A DNA stretch of 20,883 nucleotides from Chara braunii (Eukaryota; Streptophyta; Charophyceae; Charales; Characeae), in the NCBI GenBank assembly GCA_003427395.1, contig BFEA01000091.1, positions 3,476,945 to 3,497,827 on the forward strand, written 5' to 3'. How positions within the stretch are numbered: position 1 is the stretch's first letter; every line of letters begins with the position of its first letter. A program made the translations under genes and the position numbers. The notes beneath the pieces were generated by a model. It ran no database searches, had not been told where the DNA came from, and saw only the letters and a list, made by a program, of their open reading frames with translations. This document shows positions 6,536 through 14,657 of this stretch, piece after piece.

Positions 6536-9500
6536 ATGGCGGTGGCAAGTGCAGCTCGGGATCATTATGGTGTCGGCCCTGATAGTGTAAGAGATGGAAC
6601 AAAACGGGGTGAGCATATGAAAAAGAATGGACCTGGGGATGAACCTTGTCCAGAGGCATGCTGTGTTCAATCCAGATGGCGATCTACGAAAACGGAGGCA
6701 AAGAAAGAGAAAGTGGATGGAGCAGAGTTAAGCCCCCGCAGGACGACAGCTATGTCACTGTATCAGAGAACAGGTCACCGTAATCCAGACATGTGGCAGT
6801 CCAGAAAGGAGGCAAGGAGAGGCAAATCACAACGAACTGACATAAGCTCCCAGGGGGATGCGGGTGAATCCTTGGGATGGGTGAGAGGCAGTGATGCTCT
6901 TGGGTGCATTACTAGTGGCGCTGTTCGCGAAACCAATGAAAACAGTCATCATAGCCTTCGCTGTACCAATGGCCCTCTAGGACAAAAGCGAGTTCTCAAT
7001 GGGCAGGGAAGAGTCCATGGGGGTGGTGATGATCATCTGCTGAGGAGTGAGAGGCTGTCAGCTGCCGTAGGAGGAGACAAGGCTGATCAACGAGGCACAA
7101 CTGGAAGAAAGGTCACAGAAATTCTAACCAATGACAAGTATCAGCGTGATAGAGGAGCAGGAGTAGGAGGAGGAAGAGGAGTAGTAGTAGTAGGAGGAGG
7201 AGCAGGAGCAACAGGAGGAGAGGGCGCAGGAGGAGGAGATGAGAATTTGCATGCAGTATCCAAATGTGCTTTGCAGGAGGGACACTCAGAGGCCCTCGCC
7301 AAAGGCAGCTCGTGTGTGAGACAGTTTTTGGAGGAGCTTTGGGAGGAGGAAGCTGAAGCAGTGCTTATGCGAGTTCGCCGAAGACTGGGGTTATCCGTGT
7401 CCCAGACAGGCTGTTTGGTATCAGGTGCGGTTGGAGGAGATGGCGACCGCGGGCGCAACCATGCCATATGGAATGGCCAAAATAGTGTTTCCACTCACCG
7501 AGACAGTGTAGAAATTATCCATGTTCGGGATGGGAGCATTCGAAACGGTGGAGCTGACATGTGTAAAGCAGCCATTGGTTCAGTTGGACCTGTCTATTCT
7601 CATCCTGTCATTCGTGAGCTGCAGCTGCTTGCTGATCGAGTGAAGGCTGTCAAAGTCAAGCGGGCTGGACCGCCCAATAGGGCGTATGACGGGAATAGGA
7701 TCAGCAGTCAGACTGCAGCAGGTTCAGCTGGAAACACTGGACCTGATAAATTGAACGAAAGTAGCGCTTCTTCTGAACCAGGTTCATCTGGGTCCAAGGA
7801 GCCAAACCACCAGAGTGGGAGCAGCTCTCCGTCGGTGCAATGTCCGTCTGCCCATAAGGGAAGCAGTCATCCAAATAGCCACAGCAATCTGTCTGTCCGT
7901 AATTCATCAGAATTGAAGGAAGGGGATGGTTTGGCAAGACATCTCAGTCCCTGTTCACCTGCAGCAGCATTTCCAACTGTGCAAGCTCCAGTTTTGCAGA
8001 GTGGGCGTGGCAGCAATCTCCTTCCCTTGGCTTCGAATGGCTTGAAGAAAAAAAACGAATGGGACATCAGGAAAGGAGTGCCGGACATAAATGTAATGGA
8101 GGATGAAGCTGGTACAGGAATCGTCATGGGAGCGGGTCAGTACGAGGACGATGTCAGAGGAAGGAGGAACGTGAGGAAGGAGAGTCGGATGGGCAAAACT
8201 GAAAGGGTTGCACTTGACCGACCTATCACAGGAAGGAAGATAGAGGAGGGGGGGAAAGGAGGGGAGCCAGATTGTTGGAATGACGGAGTGACACCTGAAA
8301 ACGAGGAGATCATCCGGTGCCATGATTATGTGTTGCCAGAGGATTCGTGGGAGGAGGAGGACGGCGTGAAAAATCCAGTCATAATGGATGGAAACTGGAA
8401 GCATATCCAGAAGAAGATGGTATCTGATCATTTTCATGATGCATTTGAATCGCTGTCCAACAAGCGCACTGAATTTGATGTCGGAAAACAAGCCGTCGTG
8501 GAGAAGCAGGAACAGCAGCAGAGGAACACCGCAGTGGCAACCAAAGAGTCTCCCCGTTGGTCCGATGAGGGGAAGAACCCACTTGGGGTCGTTCTGACGT
8601 CAGAAGAAGCAGCACTGCTGGATGCCCTGGCAGGGGACCGTGGTGGAGGACCCAGTTCCTCCTCAGTCCGTCCAAACAAAGCTGTACATGGTTGGTCCCC
8701 TCGACCACCGATCAAAGTCGACCGTATCCGGCATGTAAGCGAGAAGTTGGGGGTTCTTCAGCTTTCAAAAAATGATGAGACTTGTGAAGTACCTGTGACG
8801 GTATCGGATCTGGCACAAAACTCCGCGGGGGGAAGCTCCAGAAAATCCAAATGTCACAATGATAATGATGATACCACATGCATGCCGTCTGGAAGCACTG
8901 AAGAGGGGCATGGACCCACCTCTCGTCAGCTGCAGCAACGTGGGCAGCAACGGCACTCAAGCTTGCCCAAGGCCATCACTTCAGCTCACACAATGGCGGT
9001 GAGAGCCATGGCGATCGAAGATGCAGTCCCTTGTGGACTCCTGGAAGAGGGGCCGGGAATAGGAGGCAGTTTGTCGCCAAGGCAATCTCTTCGACGAATG
9101 GGTGGCTATGAAAATGTCTGGGCTCCTGTGAGTTTTTCTCCCTCAGGTTCATTAGGAGGCTCAGTTTCAGCAACGAGCAATGGCACGTGCTCTCAATTGC
9201 TGGCGACGAGGGATCGTGTCTCTGTTCCGGCAAATGACATCCCAGGGCCATCATTGGGGAATGGGGATTCTAGATTGAAGACAAATAATGCAAGGCTGAC
9301 GACAGATACCACCTGTCGTTCGCTGTTTTCGGTGGACCGTCGTGCACTCGGCCATAATCACAGCTGTTACATGCCTGGCTCCCTGGCACAGGATCTACAG
9401 TTTGCAAACAGTACTGTGATAATGTCACAGGCATACAAGCAGCAACTCTCCTCTCTCGTGTCCCAGGCTCTCGATAACTGGGTCAACATTAATGGGTGGG

Positions 9501-11233
9501 TGAGCACCGTTTGGCTAGCAGGTCATCCCGAGGGACCGGAACCTGGAGCTGATGGGGCAATTTCTCAACCTGAACGAAAAGTTACCCATGTTGTGAAAAT
9601 GGGTGTTACTGCCCGGGAAACGAGGCTAGCACGTGGTCCCGTTGTTTTAGCAGACCCAACCCTATGTGAGCAGGAGGGTACTTCGGGAGCTCGAACATCG
9701 TCCTTCAACTCTTCCGCAAGGATGGATGCACAAACAGTCGCAATGCCAACTCTTATGGATGGACAGGACAGGGTTAGCGGAAAGAGTCTCCAGGCCAGCA
9801 CACTGGTGCTTCATGAGCAGAGTGGCAGTGCTGATGGAAGGGGGGAATGCAAACCTGTGGAGAATATGCAAGTGAAAAGTGCGTCTGTCCTCCATGGTGC
9901 TGGAGTCACAGAAGTGAAAATAATCAGAGAAGATAGTCTGGAAGTGAAAAAAGTTTGTGTACTTCATGATCCTGAAATCAGGGAAGCGAAAACAATTGGA
10001 ACGTTCCACTCTTCATTTGTTGATGTCCACGGTGCGTGTTCTGCAACCGGTGCTGCTCCTCCCTCTCCTGCATGCTACTCCAAGAAGAAAGATGGCAGTG
10101 AAGGAAGCCAAAGGGGGGAGGGGGAGGAGGAGGAGGAGGTGGAAGAGGAGAATGAAAGGGACAATCGAAGCATGCTTGGCACGTTGATCGGTGGCAGCAC
10201 GCTGCAATGTTATGATAAATCACGATGCCACGAGGAGGAGGAGGTGGAAGAGGAGAATGAAAGGGGCAATCGAAACATGCTTGGCTCATTGATCGGTGGC
10301 AGCATGCTGCGATGTTATGATAAATCACGATGTCACTCTGGGGGGGATGGAAAACCTCCTCCACAAGCTGTTGGGCATGAAGAAAGCCAGGCTGGAGAAT
10401 CGGCAACCGGAAGGGATGAAGATAAACATACACGTACGAATCAGCGGAAGGGCACCAGTCGTGATGAAGAGGGCTTAAACATCACAGAAAGTGGAAAAGG
10501 ACAGGGTGGGAGAGCAGGGGCAACAGAGAGCGAGAGATGTGCTGCTGCAGGAAGTGAGTCATGGGTGGGCAAGAAAAACAGAGATTCTGAAGACGAGGAA
10601 GTGATCCAGAGGGAAGGGGATAGAGGTGTGGATGGACGAAAGGAAGAATCATCCACAGAGGAGAAAGTCTGCGAGAGGGAGTTGGACCAGAATTCCCGAT
10701 TTGCGGGTTCGACATCGGACAGAGAAGTGGCACTTAGTTGTGGAAACCCTGGCAGAGATTATGCAGGAAAAAATGCTGCAAGAGAATGTGTGGATTGTGG
10801 GGTTCAGACATTTGGAAGGGAAGATCGTCTTCCAGGTGGCATGAAAAGAAGGCATCTGGGTGAACAGCCTGAAAAAAGGAAGCTGTCAGAGTCGGTCCAG
10901 GGTCATTTGCAGCTGGGGTTCCGCCTTCTCAGTGGTCTTGGGTGGAGGATTGATTATTCGGGTGGGTCAGGGGGTGGTTGGAAAATTCTCCTGGATACTG
11001 CCCCGGATAAATGCGGGGATGCTAGTCCCGACGGACAGCTGAATCCAGAAAGGGACAGCCAAACGAACTTGTTCTGTGCACAGCCTGGGATATCCAGTGG
11101 TAATGTGGATGAACAGAACTATGACGACGATGACAAACACGACGGGTATGAAGAAGACATAGAAAATGATGAGATAATGGTAGCTTTACACGAGAGAATT
11201 CGAATATGTGAAGAGATGTTGAAACTGTTGTAG
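6536..11233 (+). CDS. Large unrecognised, mostly disordered, probably nuclear protein (about 1565 aa)
   Basis: The frame is open for 4.7 kb without an intron, which cannot be chance. ATG 6536 has a favourable context (G at -3, G at +4). I recognise no family. Visible features are: a Gly-rich tract from GGA repeats (about residues 206-237); a short amphipathic helix, FLEELWEEEAEAVLMRVRRR (about 264-283); a Ser-rich segment (about 406-460); a more ordered patch with LLDALAGDRGG and KVDRIRHVSEKLGVLQ (about 690-745); a tandem 35-residue acidic duplication (about 1198-1267); a bipartite nuclear-localisation-like KRRHLGEQPEKRK (about 1438-1450); a hydrophobic GFRLLSGLGWRIDY (about 1460-1473); a Asp/Glu-rich stretch near 1528-1547; and a terminal helix ending ICEEMLKLL. 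No signal peptide or membrane segment was seen. Charge pattern and disorder suggest a regulatory or scaffold protein in the nucleus, which is inference only. Confidence 0.75.
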   Translation: MAVASAARDHYGVGPDSVRDGTKRGEHMKKNGPGDEPCPEACCVQSRWRSTKTEAKKEKVDGAELSPRRTTAMSLYQRTGHRNPDMWQSRKEARRGKSQRTDISSQGDAGESLGWVRGSDALGCITSGAVRETNENSHHSLRCTNGPLGQKRVLNGQGRVHGGGDDHLLRSERLSAAVGGDKADQRGTTGRKVTEILTNDKYQRDRGAGVGGGRGVVVVGGGAGATGGEGAGGGDENLHAVSKCALQEGHSEALAKGSSCVRQFLEELWEEEAEAVLMRVRRRLGLSVSQTGCLVSGAVGGDGDRGRNHAIWNGQNSVSTHRDSVEIIHVRDGSIRNGGADMCKAAIGSVGPVYSHPVIRELQLLADRVKAVKVKRAGPPNRAYDGNRISSQTAAGSAGNTGPDKLNESSASSEPGSSGSKEPNHQSGSSSPSVQCPSAHKGSSHPNSHSNLSVRNSSELKEGDGLARHLSPCSPAAAFPTVQAPVLQSGRGSNLLPLASNGLKKKNEWDIRKGVPDINVMEDEAGTGIVMGAGQYEDDVRGRRNVRKESRMGKTERVALDRPITGRKIEEGGKGGEPDCWNDGVTPENEEIIRCHDYVLPEDSWEEEDGVKNPVIMDGNWKHIQKKMVSDHFHDAFESLSNKRTEFDVGKQAVVEKQEQQQRNTAVATKESPRWSDEGKNPLGVVLTSEEAALLDALAGDRGGGPSSSSVRPNKAVHGWSPRPPIKVDRIRHVSEKLGVLQLSKNDETCEVPVTVSDLAQNSAGGSSRKSKCHNDNDDTTCMPSGSTEEGHGPTSRQLQQRGQQRHSSLPKAITSAHTMAVRAMAIEDAVPCGLLEEGPGIGGSLSPRQSLRRMGGYENVWAPVSFSPSGSLGGSVSATSNGTCSQLLATRDRVSVPANDIPGPSLGNGDSRLKTNNARLTTDTTCRSLFSVDRRALGHNHSCYMPGSLAQDLQFANSTVIMSQAYKQQLSSLVSQALDNWVNINGWVSTVWLAGHPEGPEPGADGAISQPERKVTHVVKMGVTARETRLARGPVVLADPTLCEQEGTSGARTSSFNSSARMDAQTVAMPTLMDGQDRVSGKSLQASTLVLHEQSGSADGRGECKPVENMQVKSASVLHGAGVTEVKIIREDSLEVKKVCVLHDPEIREAKTIGTFHSSFVDVHGACSATGAAPPSPACYSKKKDGSEGSQRGEGEEEEEVEEENERDNRSMLGTLIGGSTLQCYDKSRCHEEEEVEEENERGNRNMLGSLIGGSMLRCYDKSRCHSGGDGKPPPQAVGHEESQAGESATGRDEDKHTRTNQRKGTSRDEEGLNITESGKGQGGRAGATESERCAAAGSESWVGKKNRDSEDEEVIQREGDRGVDGRKEESSTEEKVCERELDQNSRFAGSTSDREVALSCGNPGRDYAGKNAARECVDCGVQTFGREDRLPGGMKRRHLGEQPEKRKLSESVQGHLQLGFRLLSGLGWRIDYSGGSGGGWKILLDTAPDKCGDASPDGQLNPERDSQTNLFCAQPGISSGNVDEQNYDDDDKHDGYEEDIENDEIMVALHERIRICEEMLKLL
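10127..10336 (+). repeat. Tandem 105-bp duplication inside the large gene
   Basis: Copy 1 (10127-10231) and copy 2 (10232-10336) align without gaps at a period of 105 nt, so 35 codons are duplicated in frame. The unit encodes a Glu-rich helix, then a segment like MLGSLIGGS and CYDKSRCH. The two copies differ at several positions, so the duplication is not brand new. The conserved Cys and His residues (CYDKSRCH) are kept in both copies. Confidence 0.9.
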
Positions 11234-11243
11234 CATAATCACC

Positions 11244-11632
11244 ACCCTCCTCACTCTCTCCTCTTGCTTCCTCCCTCCCTCTCCTCCCTCCCTCCCTTCC
11301 TCCCTCCCTCCATCCCTTCTCTTTTCCTTTCTTCCTCCTTGCTACCCCTTCCTCCATCCTCTTGCTTCCTTCTGTACCCTCAATTTTTCCTATTGGCCTC
11401 AATGCCTTCCGCCATCCTTTTTTTCTGTCTCCTCCTTCCTCTCGCTTTCCTTCCTGCATCCTCTCCCCTCTTTTTGTACCTTCATAGGCTTCATTGCCTT
11501 TTTCCCTCCCTCCCTCCCCCCCTCCCCCCCTGCTTTTCTTCCTCAGTCCTCTCTCTTCCTCACTCCCCATCTCATTATATTCCTTCATCCTCTCCCTCCC
11601 TCCCTCCCTCCCTCCCTCCATACCACCTCATT
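11244..11632. repeat. Long C/T-rich low-complexity tract
   Basis: Almost 400 bp are pyrimidine on the plus strand, dominated by CCCT and CCTT units (for example repeated TCCC at 11590-11620). It starts ten bases after the stop codon of the large gene, so it may lie in its 3' untranslated region. A 155-codon plus-strand ORF and a 199-codon minus-strand ORF run through it, but they are compositional artefacts. Such mirror-symmetric polypyrimidine DNA can form triplex structures. Confidence 0.85.
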
Positions 11633-12418
11633 TCTCATTTCTTGCATGAATGTGGTCAGCAGTGTCTTTTTTTGGTTGTCTACAATGTCAAGAGACAACA
11701 ACCGCATTCTTGTCAATCCGAAACTCGTTGATTTGTGTGGTTGATATGAACCACTCGGCATCCAATTGAAAGAAAACTGAACCAGGTGAGGGGTGAGGAA
11801 AGGAAAAGGTGAACCATCCTGGAATGCATCTATTGCTATTTGCTGCTAACCTCTCAACCTGCCTCAACCTTCCCCCCTGAAAGAGAGCAAGAAATGCACA
11901 GCAAACAATCCTAAAGAAATGGATGGGTGTTTCTATCCTCCTTAGTACCCTGTACAAGACACCCTGTACTAGACACCCTGTGGTAGACAGTACTCAACAT
12001 GCTGTGAAAGGCCACTGGATTGCCTAGTAGACCAGAAGTTCCACACACCTAAGAATCATGCCAATGAGCCACGCCACACGAGTACTATTGTATGCTTAGC
12101 TGCATGCATATCGCCTCTCTCACGACCATATTCTACTTGCTAAGCTATAGCAAAAAATATAACCAGGGTGATCAGGCCTGCTATTTCCAGGCTACTGTAC
12201 AGGTGCCCCCCAAAGTAGTTATCTTTATTAATTCCGGTGTAAATTTGTTGATACATACTATTACACCGGACTGTGTGCCAGATACGACCGGAGAAAGATA
12301 TTGCTCGAACTGTGTTGCTACTCGTCTGGGTACTGGTGGAGCCTCTGCGGTTGATGGTAGGCTACACAGGAAACCTGAATGAAAAGGTGAGTTTGTCCTG
12401 CTCTTCCCTTTCTCTGTC
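11633..12418. other. Spacer between the large gene and the U6 copy; no supported gene
   Basis: Short ORFs only. It contains a 14-bp triplet repeat (11947-11988) and a hairpin at 12233-12270, TCCGGTGTAA paired with TTACACCGGA around an 18-nt loop. A donor-like AAAAG followed by GTGAGTTT lies at 12387, but no exon can be defended. Confidence 0.4.
11947..11988. repeat. Three tandem copies of a 14-bp unit
   Basis: ACCCTGTACAAGAC, ACCCTGTACTAGAC and ACCCTGTGGTAGAC follow one another without gaps. Confidence 0.85.
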
Positions 12419-12461
12419 TTTCTTGCTTTGTTTCTTTTTTTTTCTTTTTTTCTTTTTTTCT
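12419..12461 (-). repeat. A-rich tail of the U6 retrocopy (T-rich on plus)
   Basis: On the minus strand the U6 sequence is followed by runs of A interrupted by single G (A7-G-A7-G-A9 and so on) for about 40 nt. A decayed poly(A) tail added during LINE-mediated reverse transcription gives this pattern. A plain T-rich microsatellite cannot be excluded. Confidence 0.55.
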
Positions 12462-12462
12462 G

Positions 12463-12557
12463 AAAACTTTGGACCATTTCTCGATTTTATGCGTGTGCGT
12501 AGGGGCCATGCTATTATTCTCTGTACTGTTCCAATTTTAACGAATGTCCCGAAGGAC
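12463..12557 (-). pseudogene. U6: U6 spliceosomal snRNA pseudogene
   Basis: Read on the minus strand, almost the whole U6 snRNA is recognisable: the 5' stem-loop (GTCCTTCGGGAC, with two bases lost relative to the usual form), AAAATTGGAAC, the ACAGAGA box that pairs with the 5' splice site, AGCATGGCCCCT, ACGCATAAAATCGAGAAATG and GTCCAAAGTTTT at the 3' end. Seven bases around AAGGATG, which lead into the U2-pairing and internal stem-loop region, are deleted, and several other positions differ. The usual plant snRNA upstream element and a TATA box about 25 bp before the start were not seen. With the A-rich tail this looks like a dead retrocopy and not a functional gene. Confidence 0.88.
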
Positions 12558-12901
12558 TCTCGGAGGGGTACCAGATAATCCTCGATTTATGTGGCCTGCT
12601 TGGATGGTTAATAATTCAGACAAAATTTGGGGGGTACCAGATTAGCTTATTTGTTGTTTGTAAGCTGTGAGCTTCTGCTTTTTTTTTGGGGGGGGGTTGG
12701 GGTTGGGAGCTGCTAGTAAATTCCACAGTTCATCTGCCGCATCTCCTGAAGGGGGAAAATAAAAATGGATGCCATGGTTTTCAAAGGGCCTAGTTGCATT
12801 GAATTTCGCGAATAGGCGCGTGGTTGCACTTACTCGCCAAACTTGGCATCTGAAGAAACCATCAGGAGGATTGACACAATTCCGCCACAAGTTGTGGCAA
12901 G
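12558..12901. other. Spacer before the retrotransposon; no supported gene
   Basis: The motif GGGGTACCAGAT occurs twice (near 12567 and 12633), followed by a T9/G run near 12679-12697. The last bases before the LTR, GCAAG at 12897-12901, are the expected 5-bp target duplication. Its partner would lie beyond the right edge of the window. No gene is visible. Confidence 0.45.
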
Positions 12902-14232
12902 TGTTACATGCTGCGCCTACAAACAAAGGCCATTTTCAGGCCCTGTGTCGTTTCAGCCTGAAAGCCTGAAAACAAGGGCCTACAGGCTGTGTAGTTCCCG
13001 CCTAAAACAGGGCCCTCCAGGCCCTGAGTCTTTTCAGCCTGAAACGGAGAGCCATTTTCAGGCCCTCATAAGATCGACCTGCCCTGAAATGTAGGCACCA
13101 GACCAGGGTTTTAGCACAGGCCATTTTGGGCCTGTTTTCAAGACAACCTTTGTTTGAGCTTCAACGCCAGGATCTGGGACGTTTTGGCATTGGCAAGAGA
13201 AGCCTCCTGGACGGGCCAGCACTATATAAGACTGGCCCGCCCTGCAGGCTGCAGGTAGTTCATAGGGACTTCCCAGGCACTTCCCAGGCACTTCACGTGC
13301 AGGAGGCAGGAGGCAGTCTTCAGGATTCGGCAGGAGCACTCTGGAGGAGCGCTGCAGTAGTAGTAGCGTTAGGAGTAGTCTTCAGCGCTGGGCGCTAGTA
13401 GGAGCTAAAGTTGCGTTCGAGAGAGAGACATGGTTGGTGGAGGCCAGGGAGACTTACCTGTGGCGCCATAGCTCCAGCTTCGTCTTCGATGTACCTGCAA
13501 CAAGGCGCCACCTTCACAGGTTAGTACCGGACTGAGAGAGAGAGAGAGTTCTTCTTCTTTCCTCTTCTACATCCACCATCTCTCCCTCACCCTCTCGCTA
13601 CCTGACTTCTCAGTATCTGCAGACTACGAGAGGGAGAGAGATTGGTGAATTTGGGACTTGACGACATTTGGATTCAGACTCGACATTGGGATTGAGACAT
13701 TGAACGAGGGATTATTTGGGACCTGTACCGAAGATTTGGTGTTGACAACATTCCCATCTTCCCCCTCTTCTTCGTCTGATCCCCTCCTCTTCGTCTGTGT
13801 ATGGTCCGGACCTGGCGCATTCTTCCTGTGTGTAGCGCCAGGCCCTTCACACCTTGCAACGATGTTGATGTATGTTGGGTCTGCATTGCGGCATTGATTG
13901 GGTTGATCATTTGTATCCTAGCGTTCCGCTGCGCTGTCTTGTACTATGTGAAGGAGGTCGGTCCTTGTTCTGGTTTGCACCATTACGGTATGCAACACTT
14001 TGGTATCTCCTCCTCCTCTCACATGGGTGATGCATAATGGGATGCCGTGTCAGTCCCGGTCAAGTCAGGACTTATATCCAAGTCTTCCACTGCGCTACAA
14101 AATGCCATTTTGTATGTATCAGGATGTGCACTGCTTGTTGAGGTTCCACTAACACTGCATTGTCCATTCAGTCCTTTTCATCACCTTGCGGATCCTTGGC
14201 TGTACATACATTGCCCAACTGGGCATGTATCA
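12902..14232 (+). repeat. 5' LTR
   Basis: The start is fixed by identity with 20205 onward. The end is inferred from the short inverted terminal repeat, TGTTACAT against ATGTATCA, and from the primer-binding site two bases further on. This gives 1331 bp. U3 holds three units of a 34-49-bp repeat (12927-13048) built around GGGCC...CAGGCC...TTTCAGCCTGAAA. An 11-bp duplication, GGCACTTCCCA, near 13274-13295 is absent from the 3' LTR. A GA microsatellite lies at about 13533-13550. The short ORFs seen in it are not genes. Confidence 0.88.
13223..13230 (+). promoter_or_regulatory. LTR TATA box
   Basis: TATATAAG lies at the same place in the 5' LTR and the 3' LTR (20590-20597) and is conserved although the surrounding bases differ. 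Transcription of the element would start near 13255. That sets the U3/R boundary and leaves a long R-U5 of almost 1 kb. Confidence 0.7.
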
Positions 14233-14234
14233 GT

Positions 14235-14246
14235 TGGTATCGGAGC
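14235..14246 (+). other. Primer-binding site for initiator tRNA-Met
   Basis: TGGTATCGGAGC matches the usual plant LTR primer site TGGTATCAGAGC with one change. It lies two bases after the LTR, as expected for minus-strand priming by the 3' end of initiator tRNA-Met. Confidence 0.88.
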
Positions 14247-14657
14247 ACCGCACGTGAATCAGGACAACCTGATCGGACATCTGGACCTAACTGCCAAAAT
14301 CGATTTTCTTTTTCTTTTTCTGAAAATTCCGATTTTCGTTGTTCTTTTGGTTTAAGGGAGATTGGGAGACCTACTGAACTTGCAAAATTCGGGATTTTTA
14401 TTAATTTCTCGAAATTGTTTTCTTTGGAAAAGTTCAAACTTATTTTTTTTGATTAGTGGCTCCTTATCTGGGAGATTTATCCCACCCGCCCCTCCCCTCT
14501 ATGTTGTTGCCCCCTTTGGTCTTATCTTCTCTATCTGTCTCCGGGTACCCCTTGTGGCGGCATTGGTGAGTTGCCATGTCAGCAGGCCACGTCAGCTGAC
14601 AGCCACACCCCATCAGCAGCCGAACAGTGCCATGTCAGCAGTCCTCCGGCCTGGTCT
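14247..14657 (+). other. Untranslated leader between primer site and gag
   Basis: About 410 bp without a retroelement domain. A T/C-rich segment (about 14305-14350) and an AT-rich stretch up to about 14455 precede a C-rich one. Packaging signals are expected here in such elements, but none can be identified by eye. Confidence 0.5.

Noticed and set aside
7141-7494. Pro/Ser-rich minus-strand ORF inside the large gene
   Set aside because: It is the antisense shadow of the Gly-rich GGA repeat of the real frame.
11022-11621. 199-codon minus-strand ORF rich in Glu, Gly and Arg
   Set aside because: It is the translation of the C/T-rich tract and the antisense of the large gene's end. Low-complexity purine DNA stays open in several frames.
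12463-12557. Functional U6 snRNA gene
   Set aside because: Seven bases are deleted in an essential region, and no snRNA upstream element or TATA box was seen at the expected place.
12927-13048. Spaced GGGCC/CAGGCC repeats considered as a CRISPR-like array
   Set aside because: Units are unequal (34-49 bp), there are no distinct spacers, they lie within an LTR, and the genome is eukaryotic.
13058-13398. ORFs of 90-93 codons on both strands inside the 5' LTR
   Set aside because: The LTR is noncoding in this class of element and the translations match nothing in retroelement proteins.
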